Origin: Arthrinium phaeospermum
Taxonomy: Eukaryota > Ascomycota > Sordariomycetes > Amphisphaeriales > Apiosporaceae
Assembly: GCA_006503535.1 (NCBI GenBank)
Contig: QYRS01000005.1
Location: forward strand, 2,294,001-2,358,000
Reading direction: 5' to 3'
Length of the DNA stretch: 64,000 nt
Part shown: positions 23,874-34,679 of the stretch, one piece after another
Numbering within the stretch: position 1 is the first letter of the stretch
Layout: each line of letters opens with the position of its first letter
Notes under the pieces: generated by a model
Seen by the model: the letters and a program-made list of their open reading frames with translations, nothing else
Told to the model about the DNA's origin: nothing
Databases searched by the model: none
Program-made: the position numbers and the translations under genes

Positions 23874-25546
23874 ATGGCCTCCTCTAAGGTATATATACAC
23901 AATCCCACTTATCCAAAGGGGAGCTGGCTGGAGGGCCCGGAACAGGACACCCGATGCTGATCACCTTTGTGTGCCACAACAGGATATGTCGACAACAACA
24001 GTAACGAGGCCATTGAACCAACACCGTCAGTCGCTGACGTCGGGCTCTACGAACCCTCTTGCCAACACCCGATTACCCTCCCACTCACGCAACGGCTCCC
24101 ACACCCACGCCCACTCGGCCCTCTCCGGTGCCTTCAACGCTGCCCATCGTGTGACACGCCGCAAGAGCATGACTAGCTCAGGAGCCAACGTGGCGGCAGT
24201 AGCAGCCGCTCTCAGCGAGGCTGGTGACATGATGACTGCTCTTCCCATTAACTCCAACTCCTCCCGCCGCGGTACCGTCTCGAAGCCCGCCCTCGTCCGG
24301 TCGACCATGCCCAGCAGCCTCCCGTCTCCGCCCGGCAGCCTCCCCACCCACAAATTCATGATGTCTGGAAAGCCCGAGGGTCAAGAGAGTGCCATCGACG
24401 ATGACATGTCGGGCGAGGACCTCGGAGAAAACGGATCGCAGGCGGGCAAGGTTCGGCGTGCTAGCGACGGCCAGCCACTGTCCAAAGATGGCAAGAAGAG
24501 CAGCCGCCCTGACCTCCGCTGCGAAAAGTGCGGCAAAGGATACAAGCATAGCAGTTGCCTGACCAAGCATTTGTTCGTGCCCATTTTCTTGCCCGTGTTC
24601 TCCTCCCCGCAGTCCCCTGTTACGGTTGCCGGCTAGAGTCGTGTCGGAAAGTTGAGGTCAAGGACCCGCTACCGGATATGCCCTCCCTCCCTGAGCCCCG
24701 GACTATGATTGATGGACAAATGTGTTGACAATTTCCCTGGCTAGGTGGGAGCACACTCCCGAGTGGTCATACACATCGAAGCTTCTCATCTCCAAACACC
24801 AACAAGTCCAGCTTCTCGAGGCCGCCTCGGTGCTCGTGCAGATGAACACCGTCATGGGCAACGACATGGACGCGACCACCCCACCCGACTCGGCTAGGGA
24901 CTTTGGCAGCGAGGCCGGGTCGGCATCCCCTACCGCCTCTGGCTATTCCGAGCAACACGACGGCCACAGCTCAGCCGACACCACACCCCCGCCCCAAGCC
25001 GACCCGTTCCGAAGCTTGTCCAAGAGGTACAGCAGCGGCAGCGGGTATGCGCGGTCCTACCAGTCGACTACCTCGAATGGATTCCTCTCTGGAAGTATCC
25101 CAACTGGATCCGGGTTCGGACACAACCGCCAGGGTAGCACGGACCGTCGCCCTCCGTCTTCGGGTATGAACAACACTGGCCAAGAGGACCGCGACCTTGC
25201 TGCAGCCGTGGAGCTGCTGAGTTGCAGCTTCAACAGCAATGGAGGCCGGGACAGCAGGCTGCCCAGCGATGCTCCCCCCGTGCCACCGTTGCCGGCCCAA
25301 TACCTCGACCGGGCGGCCACGAGCTCAAGTTTCCTGGACAGCTTCTCCCCATTCGCCAACAGCTATTCGGCCCGGCAGATGCCCGAGAGCTTCACGCGTG
25401 GCGAATCCCGCTTCACTCGTCATGACGAAGATGTGAAGATGGAAGACAGCGATGGCGGCAGCATGGATGACGAAGACGACCGTCGCTCCAGGGCTCGCAA
25501 CAGCGAGGAAGACGACGAGGGAGTCTTCGGGCGCATGGAGGAATAA
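23874..25546 (+). CDS. C2H2 zinc-finger protein, putative transcription regulator
   Basis: Three exons: 23874-23888 (MASSK), 23983-24572 and 24745-25546, about 468 aa. The single finger reads RCEKCGKGYKHSSCLTKH, then LWEHTPEW across the second intron: C-x2-C-x12-H-x3-H with the intron falling between the two histidines. The sequence after it (SKLLISKHQQVQLLEAASVLV) forms a conserved extension seen in fungal proteins of this type. The N-terminal region is Ser/Thr-rich and basic; the C-terminal region is Ser/Pro-rich and ends in an acidic tract (DEDVKMEDSDGGSMDDEDD). Nuclear action is likely; targets are unknown. The second intron (172 nt) uses an atypical donor, GTTCGT, but no other junction rebuilds the finger. 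The long leader and desert upstream suggest complex control. Confidence 0.82.
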
Positions 25547-27116
25547 GAGAAGGAAAGCCTGCAGATGCAGCACCCTGGAGAAACCGGCGCAGTACGCTGA
25601 CTCCTGTGGGGATGACATGACACCATTATGGCTTTTGTTGTTTCCTTTGTGTACCACATAAACGTATATTCACCACATGTTGTAAAAGTGGTGGTTCGCT
25701 CCGCCACCGAACCTCAGCACCGAAGAGAGGAGGGCCCTTCGCGGTACACTCCACGAGGTTAAAGTGAGGATCGGGAGGTGCGTCGAGTGAACACCGAATA
25801 ACATATTCGACCTAAACAGATCCTTGGAGGATCTCTCGAGGCAGAGAGTAGAATGTCTAATACCAGGACTAAGACAAACTCGAATGTTCTCTGTATCAAA
25901 CAATAAAGTCAAATGAAAGCATCCGACTTACATGCACCACGTGAAATGGGACGGAAGTGAATTCTAGGGGCTGAGGTTGCGAAACGGGTGTCGCGAAACA
26001 GGGAAAAAAGATGCAGGCAGAGTATAGTTGGAGAGGGATGGGATAGTTGCGATTTCTGGATGGACTGATATCTACAAACGTGAGGCCATGGTCTAGTGCT
26101 TTGTTCCACTGGGAAGAGGATAGGAGACTTTATGCAAATCGTCGCTCGCAGTTCACCAGCTTTATTGTAGGAGAGAGGTTGGGTCATGGCATAGATGCGA
26201 ATGGACCTTGAGGGCACTGGTTATGTATGTATGTACAACACCTTTTGGAGGCTGTTGATATAGGGTTGTTTGGATGAGCCATCATACTTGCTCATCTACG
26301 CCACCCAAGGCTGCAGCCGAACTTTCCTGGACTCAAAGCAGGCTTGGATTGGAGCATTCAGCACTGTCAGATGTCAGTGAGCAGGCAGAAACAGACAAGG
26401 TTGGATGAAAGGCGCCAAAAAGAGGTGCCAGGCATTGGTGGTGTATCGCATCGAGCTTTTTGCTGTTGGGTTGTTGGTATAGTCTCAGGGACCAGGTAAA
26501 GGGAGAAAATTTGCAGGACCTCGCAACAAACAACATGAGAGAATCAAAGGGTTGGTATTGAGGGGGGCCATGGAAATATATATGAAGGAAGCAGCTGGCA
26601 CCCTGGATGGAAGGGCTGAGTGCACATCAATAGACGACCTTCTAGTGTTGGTAGTAAGTGTTGGCGATCGCAGATCGAGAGGTAGCGGGCCTGAGGTTGA
26701 AGACTTTCCTTTTCCTTGCAATCAATTTTTAGCAGTGGTTGGGTTAATCAAAACCGCTAGGTTAGTTGGCGTAGCGACCGACCGGGCAACTGAAGAACGA
26801 GGGACTCTTGTCGCTGGATATGGGAGGAGGAAGAGAAAAAAAAATAGCCAAGCTAAGCTATCTCTGGCCCGACGTCATCCAACGACACTGGCGAACTGCT
26901 CTTCTTCTCCCCACAATTTCCGCATCTCCATCTCGATGCTGAGCTTGCAAATCTGACGATCACCAGAATTAACCCTTCCTTGTCTTCTTCACTTCTCCAA
27001 CCAGTCAGCCAATCTCGCTTGATTGATCACAGCGCCCATCTTTTCCTACTTTCCCCCATCGGAAAACAGCATCCCGCCCGTACCTTAGCAAGGAATACCA
27101 GCCCCAGCCTACCACC
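25547..27116. other. intergenic region
   Basis: Holds the C2H2 gene 3' end and the promoter and leader of the membrane-protein gene at 27117. No gene-like frame was found; the ORFs at 25909-26217 and 26552-26956 have no family features. Confidence 0.5.
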
Positions 27117-28343
27117 ATGCGCACGCGACGACAAGCACAGAACAAGATGGCCGCCGCCGCCGCGGAGTACCCTTCAGCTTCAGAGCCAGAAACCTCATCA
27201 TCGGCACCTGCCTCGCCCACGGTTGACTCCATCGCCAAAATTGACAGCCCCGTCCAGGCTCCGATTGCCGAGATGACGACGCGCCGCGAGTCCAAGCTGC
27301 CCAAGGCTCTTCAGTTTCCCCTGGTGGTCATCCTGAGTCTCGCCTTCTCGTCGGTGGGCTATTCGCTCGTCTACCCTTGGACCAAGGGCGTATTGGCCCA
27401 GCATGCGCGTGTTCTAGACTCCTGGAGCGAGGTCGCGCTTCTTACCGGCTGGAGAATGTAAGTTTGCGCCAATCGCGCGCGCGCACGTTCGGCGTACATC
27501 TCGTGTTAGGAGCTCAGCATTGCTAACCACTACGCGGCTCAGTTTCGAACTCGCTTTAGGCTGGTATGGCGAGTACGATAGCAACGACCTGGTATCGTTG
27601 ACTTTGCTGTCCCATGGACCTCCGGTACGAATCCGAAATTGCATGCCCCTGATGGTATTTCTCGCTGACCCAAGCTTTTCTAGCTCTACCTGCTGTCGGC
27701 ATTCTACAACACACCGGCCCAGGCGCTGCTCATTGCACTCGGCGTCGAAACGCTTTCGACGTATCTCCCGTTCCGTCTTCTCCGCGCGCTGTCGCCTGTG
27801 CATGCCGACCCCTCGAAAGTGCACAACGCTGAGCTGCTTACCGACAAGCCGATCGCGGTGCTGACCAGCCTGCTATCTGGTGCCATCTTCACCATAAGCT
27901 TGTTTTCGGCGTATGCGACCTACCTGCCCCGATTCATGGTCGTGTACTTGAACAACCTGCCTTCTATTACTGCCGCGCACGAGGTCTATTACCTCCACCT
28001 GCTGCCGGTCACTCTGCCGCTCGGATTCGCCGCCACCTCGTTCATCTTCGCACCCGCCGAGGCTGAGGAGGAGCCCAAGGTACCCGAGAGTGGAAACTTC
28101 GATCCCGTGGAGGCATCATTGAAGGAGACGGTCCGATACAACTTCTGGGGGTGGAGCAACCGAACCAAGATGGTGATGAAGAGGACTGCTCTGCTCATGG
28201 CGATGACTGGCATCAACACTACCCTCCAGACCGCACTCACCGTTGAAGGCGCGGAGGTGCCTGGCGCGCTCGCTTGGTCGTCGGTCTGGGTTGTCGCTTC
28301 TGCTGTCACTGGTGTGGCTCTGGGTGCTGTTGGAAGCGAGTAG
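27117..28343 (+). CDS. conserved hypothetical multi-pass membrane protein
   Basis: Three exons: 27117-27457, 27543-27591 and 27684-28343, giving 349 aa. The first 60 residues are Ser/Ala/Pro-rich and probably cytosolic. Six or so hydrophobic segments follow, including FPLVVILSLAFSSVGYSLVY, a segment around LLIALGVETLSTYLPF, IAVLTSLLSGAIFTISLFSA, HLLPVTLPLGFAATSFIFA, one around MAMTGINTTLQTALTV, and SSVWVVASAVTGVALGAV. I do not recognise a named domain. Introns have GTAAGT and GTATCG donors, and the joined frame is continuous. No signal peptide is obvious; it could sit in any endomembrane. Confidence 0.78.
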
Positions 28344-29765
28344 AGATACCTTCGGACAACGTGCGTTTTGCCCTCGTGACCGTTGGCCAAGGAGTTAACA
28401 GAAGGATGGGCAAGATTGGTATGTTTGGCTCGTATGATTCTCGCCCATGGGTTGACTGGGTTTCCACATTCTGGATGATTGGAAATATGATATGCAATTC
28501 CTTAGAAGGGCTCTGAGTAGCTCGATGAATGCCAGGATGGTCTTGACGATAGGGTGCCTACGGTATGGGAGCCTATTTGGTTGGCTGTCTATGGTTTGCC
28601 TGACACCGGTTCAGACGAGGAAGACAAAAACCAAGTATTTAATATGGATCGAGCAGTTGAGCGATAGGAAGAGAAATGTGAAATGCCTATTGAACAAGTG
28701 ACCCAGACTCCCTGCAACATATTCTTACATTCCATGTTCCCATCTGGCCAGCCCACCTTTCAGCCCTACGGTGTGAGCTCATCAATTGCATATAGGAGCT
28801 CCACCCCAAGCTACGTCTTAATATAGCAGCAGCTGGTGGACCTCGGCGGGAGGATAGCTACATGATCATAATCTGGGGTAATATCAGATTTGACATCATT
28901 CCAAGCATTGCAGGTCCAATTTAGCAGTCAACGCCTGGGCTACGGACTAACTTCCAATCAACCACTTTTCAAGCCTCTCCTTCTTTTTTTACCACTCGCT
29001 TCGCACTATCGGATCTTGCGGATCTTGCGGATCTTGCGATCCTCTTGAAGAGAGTCGATTTCTGATGGGAGACAGAGCATATGACAGGCGACAATGTAAG
29101 TCGTAACTGAATCACCTGTCTGTACCTTCATACTAACAGGATAAGGTGCCATTACCGTTCATATTAACCATGGTGAACATGATACCTCTTTTGGTTGTCC
29201 AATGGATCTCCGAATGCACATGAGATGGAAAGTTTCTAGAAGACTCGCCGACGCTTCCAACAGAATTCAGAATACCCAGTCCCAATCTTAACGAGATATG
29301 CACCTTCTAGCAAAGCACAAGCCATCTCGCGCCAACAAGATCGACGATTCGCCGCAGTGGTTCAATTGTTGCTGATGCCTCACTCACCTTTGTGTCACAG
29401 ATTTGATCATTCAAGCAGAAGCTGGAACCTTGCTTAGGCCCCCACCCCCAGGAAGCTTGGGCCCCACGCCTACAAAGTCCCGAAATTTTGCCGACCGATG
29501 GGTGCTGAGCTAGGATTATTAGCTGCAGGCACGACTTACGCGATTGAATGACGGGGGGCTTCTTCGCGTTACAGCTTCCCTAAGTTGACGAACTGCGACG
29601 CTGACTTCAATCGTTTACATGCTGTCGCACATCCTGTGAGCCATCACCAAGCGCTCACTTCATTCTTTTCGCGCGCATTCGATCGCATGCTTTTTCTCTC
29701 AATGATGGTATTTCACAATTGATAAGACTTGTCGCAAGAACTTGACTTTTCTGCTGCACCGCAAC
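28344..29765. other. intergenic region with a small tandem repeat
   Basis: No gene-like frame. A 9-bp unit (GGATCTTGC) is repeated three times at about 29011-29037. The region should contain the promoter of the ING/PHD gene. Confidence 0.5.
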
Positions 29766-32567
29766 ATGGCGTCTGCTGTCGAAGCAAGCAGTCCTTCCAT
29801 GGCCGACCCAGTGCCTGCCGCTGCTGCCGAGCGCAATAGCGACGACATGGACATTGTCGAAGAAGAACCGATGTCGCCAACAAACAAGACAGAGGCGGCA
29901 ATGCCAGCCCAGCCCATCGAGACCCGCGCCACAAGCAACGCACTCGACTCCTTTAACATGCGCGCCGATCCTGATGCGCAAGCAACGGTGTCCGACTACA
30001 TCGATTTTGTCGACCACCTGCCTTCCGACATCCGTCGCTCTCTGACGCTGATCGGAAAACTCGATCAGACCTACGCCGACAGCTCGGTTAATGTCAATAA
30101 GCTGACCTCGGCCTGGAGCAAGCTCCCCACGCTCCCTGCAGACCAGCGGCCCCTGCCTGCTCAGCTTCGCGCTGATATATCCGAGAACCTGAACCGCGCT
30201 GTCAGCTCACGCACATCTTCCTATGCGGAGGCTTGTCGCATGTCTGACTATGTTAACCGACATGTCAACCGGGCGAAAACCATTCTCGCCAAGCTCCAGA
30301 CAATGCGAGAGAACTATCCTACGGAGGAACAGAGAAGTCCTGTGCAGACAAGATCCCCTCAGATGAGCCGGACGCCCAAGGTCACTCTCCGCTTAGACAA
30401 AGACGGCCAGAGGGTGCGCGGACCTCCTAGGATAACGGTCCCCGGCGAAGTTCTGGCTCCGTATGATGTGGACTTCAACGACTATTCGTCGTTTAGTGAC
30501 GAAAGCTCTGACGAGGACGAGATTTCGGTGTCGCCAGCCAGAGCAAGCCCCGCACCTCGCATCAAGCTGGTCAAGACTCCCAAGGTGCCCAAGGATAAAG
30601 TCCCCAAAGCACCGCGTCAACCCCGACAACATGGCGCATCAGGCATGCCAATGCTCTCTACGAGCACGGCATTGGCAAAACTACAACCCCCACCAGAGAA
30701 CGCAGTGCCAGGGTCCCACGATGCCCCATGGCTTCAGCTTACTGCATACGAGCTTGCCAGGCTCAGGAAACGCATGAAGAAGAATGCCGTCTGGAGCCCG
30801 AGCGACACCATGATAGCGAGGGAGCTGAAGAATCTGGGTCGTGGCATCGAGGCATACAGAGCGGCTGAGAGGAAGGCCAAGGATGAGGGCAAGCCATTCG
30901 AGCCTTCCCTTCCCGCACCTGTCGTAGATTCGGACTCGGGTGTTCAGCACCCCCCTGAAGGTGCCATCAGTGCAGAGGCTCTGGGCGCGGAGGAAGTTCA
31001 ACTAAGCAACCGTGGTATGAAGCTTAACGAGGCAAAGAAGCTTAAGAGGGAGGCAATGTCCAAGTTAGCTGGCGACGACGCAGAAGAGTCTACCCGGAAG
31101 ATGGTTGAAGCCGCACGCCAGCTCCTCAACAACGAGGCCAGCCCCTCGGTTGCTGGAAGCATGCAAGAGAGAGGCTCTGAAGCCGGTCCATCGCAGTCAT
31201 CCTCACAATCACAAGGCAAAGCACCCAAGAAGCCGAGGGAAAAGAAACGGAAGCGAGATTCCGAATCTGAACTTCCCACCAAGGTCAAAGCCGAGGCCAT
31301 TGAGAATGGCACCGGTGTCCAGCAGTCTATCAAGCCGCAGGTGAAGCGCACAAAGACCGAAACGCCAGTCCCGCCGCCTCAGATTCCCAGGCCTACTTCG
31401 CTACCACCTCCGGTTGAAACCCCCGTGCCGCCACCACAGGTCGTGCAGTCTACCCCGGTCGTATCTACAACGCCTGTGCCTCTCCCGGTACAGCCATCAG
31501 TACAGCCATCACCGACCGCCTCGGTTGCCAAACCCGCCATCTCGCCAACTACGGGAACCAGTCCAGCCCCTGTGTCTATGCCTATGCGCTCAGCTACACC
31601 TGTCCCTGCCCCAACGAATGTCCCTACCCCAGCGAACAGTAACACCCCTGCCAGTACTACCACTACAGTGCCTACGAAACCGCCGGCAGAGACGCCTATT
31701 CTGCCGCCCGCCAAAACATCAACTACACCCATCCTACCGCCGGCTCGGGATCTGGGCAAGCGGGAGACGAGAAAGGACCACAAGAGCCTGCAGCCCATCG
31801 CAACTACATCGACGCCGAAGCAGCCGTCATCTCGTGGAAACACCCCGGTCACCACGCCTGTCCCTGAGCCGCAGTCAGCGTCCAGCCGCCGGCCGGTCTC
31901 CCGTGGAAAAGCGGGCAGTCAAGAGCCGCCTGTTACTCTTACAGTAGAACGACCTCGGCGCGCAAGCACGGCTCGCAACACGCCGGTGCCCCCGGAACCT
32001 CGGCAGCCAAGCAAGCGGACGAAACGACCTGCACCAGGCGTTGTTACCTCGGCTTCAGGGGGTAAGAGCGCTGTTGGAAGCCGAAAAGTGCCGCCGAAAA
32101 AGCGACCTCGCGGACCGAGCAAGACAACCTCGAACAAACAAGTCGAGGCGGAAGCCGAAGTGGAATTGGACGAAGATGGTAATGTCATCGACCCCGAGGA
32201 GCCGAGGTATTGCCTGTGCAACAGGGTCAGCTTTGGCACTATGATACAGTGCGATAACGTAGATGTGAGCCGCACCGAAAGCACTTCGAGTGATCCTTCT
32301 TATTCTACATCTCCAAGCCCGACTGCAGCCCCAGCAAGTCACAGTCACAGCACTCGCAGCAACAAGCGTCGCAAAGTCATGCATGAGAATAGCCACAAAC
32401 TGACAGGCCCCCGTACACAGAACTGCAAGCAAGAGTGGTTCCATCTTGAATGCGTCGGACTCAGCGCCATCCCGGCCCGCACGACGAAATGGTACTGTCC
32501 CGAATGCCGGGTAGCGCTGAACATTGGCGGACGTGGCGAGGTTACCTCCAGAGGCGTGAAGCTGTGA
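29766..32567 (+). CDS. ING-family PHD-finger chromatin protein
   Basis: Two exons, 29766-32264 and 32421-32567, giving 881 aa. Residues about 75-180 match the ING N-terminal domain (DYIDFVDHLPSDIRRSLTLI, then LDQTYADSS, ending in a helix before MRENYPTEE). A long disordered, Pro/Thr-rich centre with basic clusters (KKPREKKRKRDSE) follows. The C-terminus is a PHD finger: RYCLCNRVSFGTMIQCDN, then CKQEWFHLECVGL and WYCPECR. ING proteins are readers of H3K4 methylation in histone acetyltransferase or deacetylase complexes; which complex this one joins cannot be told. The intron splits the finger, is 156 nt (a multiple of three) and has no stop, so retention would insert 52 residues. With the chosen donor (GTGAGC) the second Cys pair is C-x5-C, one more than usual; a donor at 32259 would give C-x3-C. 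Confidence 0.87.
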   Translation: MASAVEASSPSMADPVPAAAAERNSDDMDIVEEEPMSPTNKTEAAMPAQPIETRATSNALDSFNMRADPDAQATVSDYIDFVDHLPSDIRRSLTLIGKLDQTYADSSVNVNKLTSAWSKLPTLPADQRPLPAQLRADISENLNRAVSSRTSSYAEACRMSDYVNRHVNRAKTILAKLQTMRENYPTEEQRSPVQTRSPQMSRTPKVTLRLDKDGQRVRGPPRITVPGEVLAPYDVDFNDYSSFSDESSDEDEISVSPARASPAPRIKLVKTPKVPKDKVPKAPRQPRQHGASGMPMLSTSTALAKLQPPPENAVPGSHDAPWLQLTAYELARLRKRMKKNAVWSPSDTMIARELKNLGRGIEAYRAAERKAKDEGKPFEPSLPAPVVDSDSGVQHPPEGAISAEALGAEEVQLSNRGMKLNEAKKLKREAMSKLAGDDAEESTRKMVEAARQLLNNEASPSVAGSMQERGSEAGPSQSSSQSQGKAPKKPREKKRKRDSESELPTKVKAEAIENGTGVQQSIKPQVKRTKTETPVPPPQIPRPTSLPPPVETPVPPPQVVQSTPVVSTTPVPLPVQPSVQPSPTASVAKPAISPTTGTSPAPVSMPMRSATPVPAPTNVPTPANSNTPASTTTTVPTKPPAETPILPPAKTSTTPILPPARDLGKRETRKDHKSLQPIATTSTPKQPSSRGNTPVTTPVPEPQSASSRRPVSRGKAGSQEPPVTLTVERPRRASTARNTPVPPEPRQPSKRTKRPAPGVVTSASGGKSAVGSRKVPPKKRPRGPSKTTSNKQVEAEAEVELDEDGNVIDPEEPRYCLCNRVSFGTMIQCDNVDVSRTESTSSDPSYSTSPSPTAAPASHSHSTRSNKRRKVMHENSHKLTGPRTQNCKQEWFHLECVGLSAIPARTTKWYCPECRVALNIGGRGEVTSRGVKL

Positions 32568-33350
32568 TGGAGGCGTAGGTAGGTATCAACAAACGAGATC
32601 CAGAGCGATCACATGAGGGTTTCTTAAACATATCGGGACCACTCCCCGAGTGGATGTATTTTACTACGATGGCAAGAGAGCCAAGCAACTTTGGAACTTG
32701 GGAGGATAGGTAGCTGGAGAGCTGAGGACCGTGGTTGTGGCAATGCGGTTCCATTTGGCAGCATCAGAACGAGATATCAGCTAATGTGGTAAGCCCGGCA
32801 CAATGAGAAAACCAAGGTTTGTAGGATTAAGACGGATGGTATTCGCGACACCCAAGCGCCTTGGTCAATAGGGAATTGCAACTACAATTATGCCTAAATG
32901 ACAAAGCTTATTCTACCTTGTTTTGTTAATTCGAGGGAGCCAGGCTCCAGACCCCTTCTGTCTTTTATCCTGATCCTTTACGAGACGCGACTGCTATGGA
33001 GACATGATGCGGGGTGTGCCTGTTTAGTTGTCGATGCCAGCTTTAGGCATGAGCGACTTGCTGACCGGAAGCAGACCTGTCGACCCCTTTGCAGCAAGAG
33101 CCTTGCTGGATGCTGGCCCAGCTAGTCACGATAAAACAAAGCCGACCATTCCTGGCTGCAATCTGTGCACCCAGGAAGCAACGCCTTGCACATTTCAGGT
33201 AACAAAGAAGGAAAAAATCCGGCGGACACAATGGACTCGAGGTTATTCCATTCGCACGATGGGAAGTGGCAGGTGCTCTCTCTATCTCTGTCCCCTCAGC
33301 TCCCATGCTGCTTCCATTTGCATGCTGGGATCATGGATGGATGACAGAAG
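32568..33350. other. intergenic region
   Basis: ING gene 3' end and promoter of the next gene. An open frame runs from 33028 into the next gene in another phase but shows no family features. Confidence 0.45.
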
Positions 33351-34465
33351 ATGGAACATGAATTGGAACCTGTCCCGTCGGCTGACTCTCCGTCAGTCGA
33401 CACCGATCCAGCTTCCTCATCTTCACCGAACGACGTTCCTGTTACTGCAGCATCTGACAATCACGAACCTGTTGTTTCACCTGCTGCCATTGATAACAAC
33501 AACAAGATGGCCACCAACGGGTTGTCCAACGGCACAGGCAGCAGGGCTCACACTCCGGAGCCAGTGCGCCAGATGCGCGTCGTGGTCCAGCCCCCAACGC
33601 ACATTATCTGCGGCGAGTGGTTCAACCGGCCGCTCGTTGTTCTCGGCCCCCTCGACGCTTCCTACTACCTCCTGGATGCCGTGGACGCCCGAACCGGCGA
33701 GGCGGCCGAGCTGTTCCAGACCAATACCAACAACGAGAACCGGCCCGTGGCGCGCCCTCAGCAGTTGCAGGTCGGTGTCCGCTCCACCCCAATCCCGGAT
33801 GGGTACGATACGCCGACCGAGCGCTACTACGATGCCGACGACGAGGGCGAGGGGTTCGGCTACGCTATCTGGACCGACTTGGCCATCTTCCGCCCAGGCT
33901 CGAGCTGGAAGATCTGGATCCGCGCCATGGACGAGTTGCATGACCCTCTGTGTGCGGTCAAGACTATTTCGATCAACGTGCAGGACCTCGACGTGATGCT
34001 CCCCCGCCCACAGCCCGTGACCTTTGGTAAGCCCAAGATATCTATCATCATTAACAACCAACCAGCCAGCGAGCTCTTTCCCCTTTCCTGTCCTGTACTA
34101 AATCACTCACTTACTCGCTTCTTTCGCCCCCACCAGGGTTCGACCAGATGCTGTGGCTGCAGAGACTGCAGCGCGAGTACCCGGAGCACGCGGCGCTGGC
34201 GCCGTTCAAGGAGACGTTTTGGTATGCGTGTACGCACCCCGACTGCCTGATCCGGGAGGTCCGCACGATGTGGATCGGACAGCCGGAGCCGGACGCTGAC
34301 TGGCTGTACAGGGTCGAAATTTTAGGCGGCGGTCCGGCGGTGGCGGAAGGGGGCCCGGAGGCGGTCGAGAGCGCTGAGGGGGCGCGGGCGGGGGATCATG
34401 ACGGGTTACCGATCAAAGTAGATGATAATGATGACAATTACGGCAGTACGGAACGGAAAAAATGA
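33351..34465 (+). CDS. hypothetical protein with a central all-beta-like domain
   Basis: Two exons, 33351-34026 and 34137-34465, giving 334 aa; the intron has a GTAAGC donor and CAG acceptor. The first 70 residues are Ser/Pro/Asn-rich. The central part (MRVVVQPPTHIICGEWFNRP to TISINVQDLDVMLPRPQ) alternates hydrophobic strands and contains the motif FGYAIWTDLAIFRPGSSWKI. Its arrangement, a strand start, an inserted loop, then 'F-x-F/W-x-D-L-x-I-x-x-x-G' before a final strand, vaguely recalls the velvet fold, but key velvet residues are absent and I do not assign it. The C-terminal part has FDQMLWLQRLQREYPEH and a disordered acidic tail. Function unknown. Confidence 0.7.
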
Positions 34466-34679
34466 AGGTTATCACTATTGGTTGGTGTACAAGGTGCCCG
34501 CGGGCAGGTTGGAAGAAACATATTATACTAGAACTGGGCACGGGAACGAGATTAGAACCCTTAAGAATTGTGCCAATACAAAATCCAGTTTTACATATTA
34601 AATGCCGAATTAAAAAAGAATAGAGTGTCTCGCCTTCTCTTCCAGCGCCCCTTTACGACGTCGCTACTATCTCCCCTCA

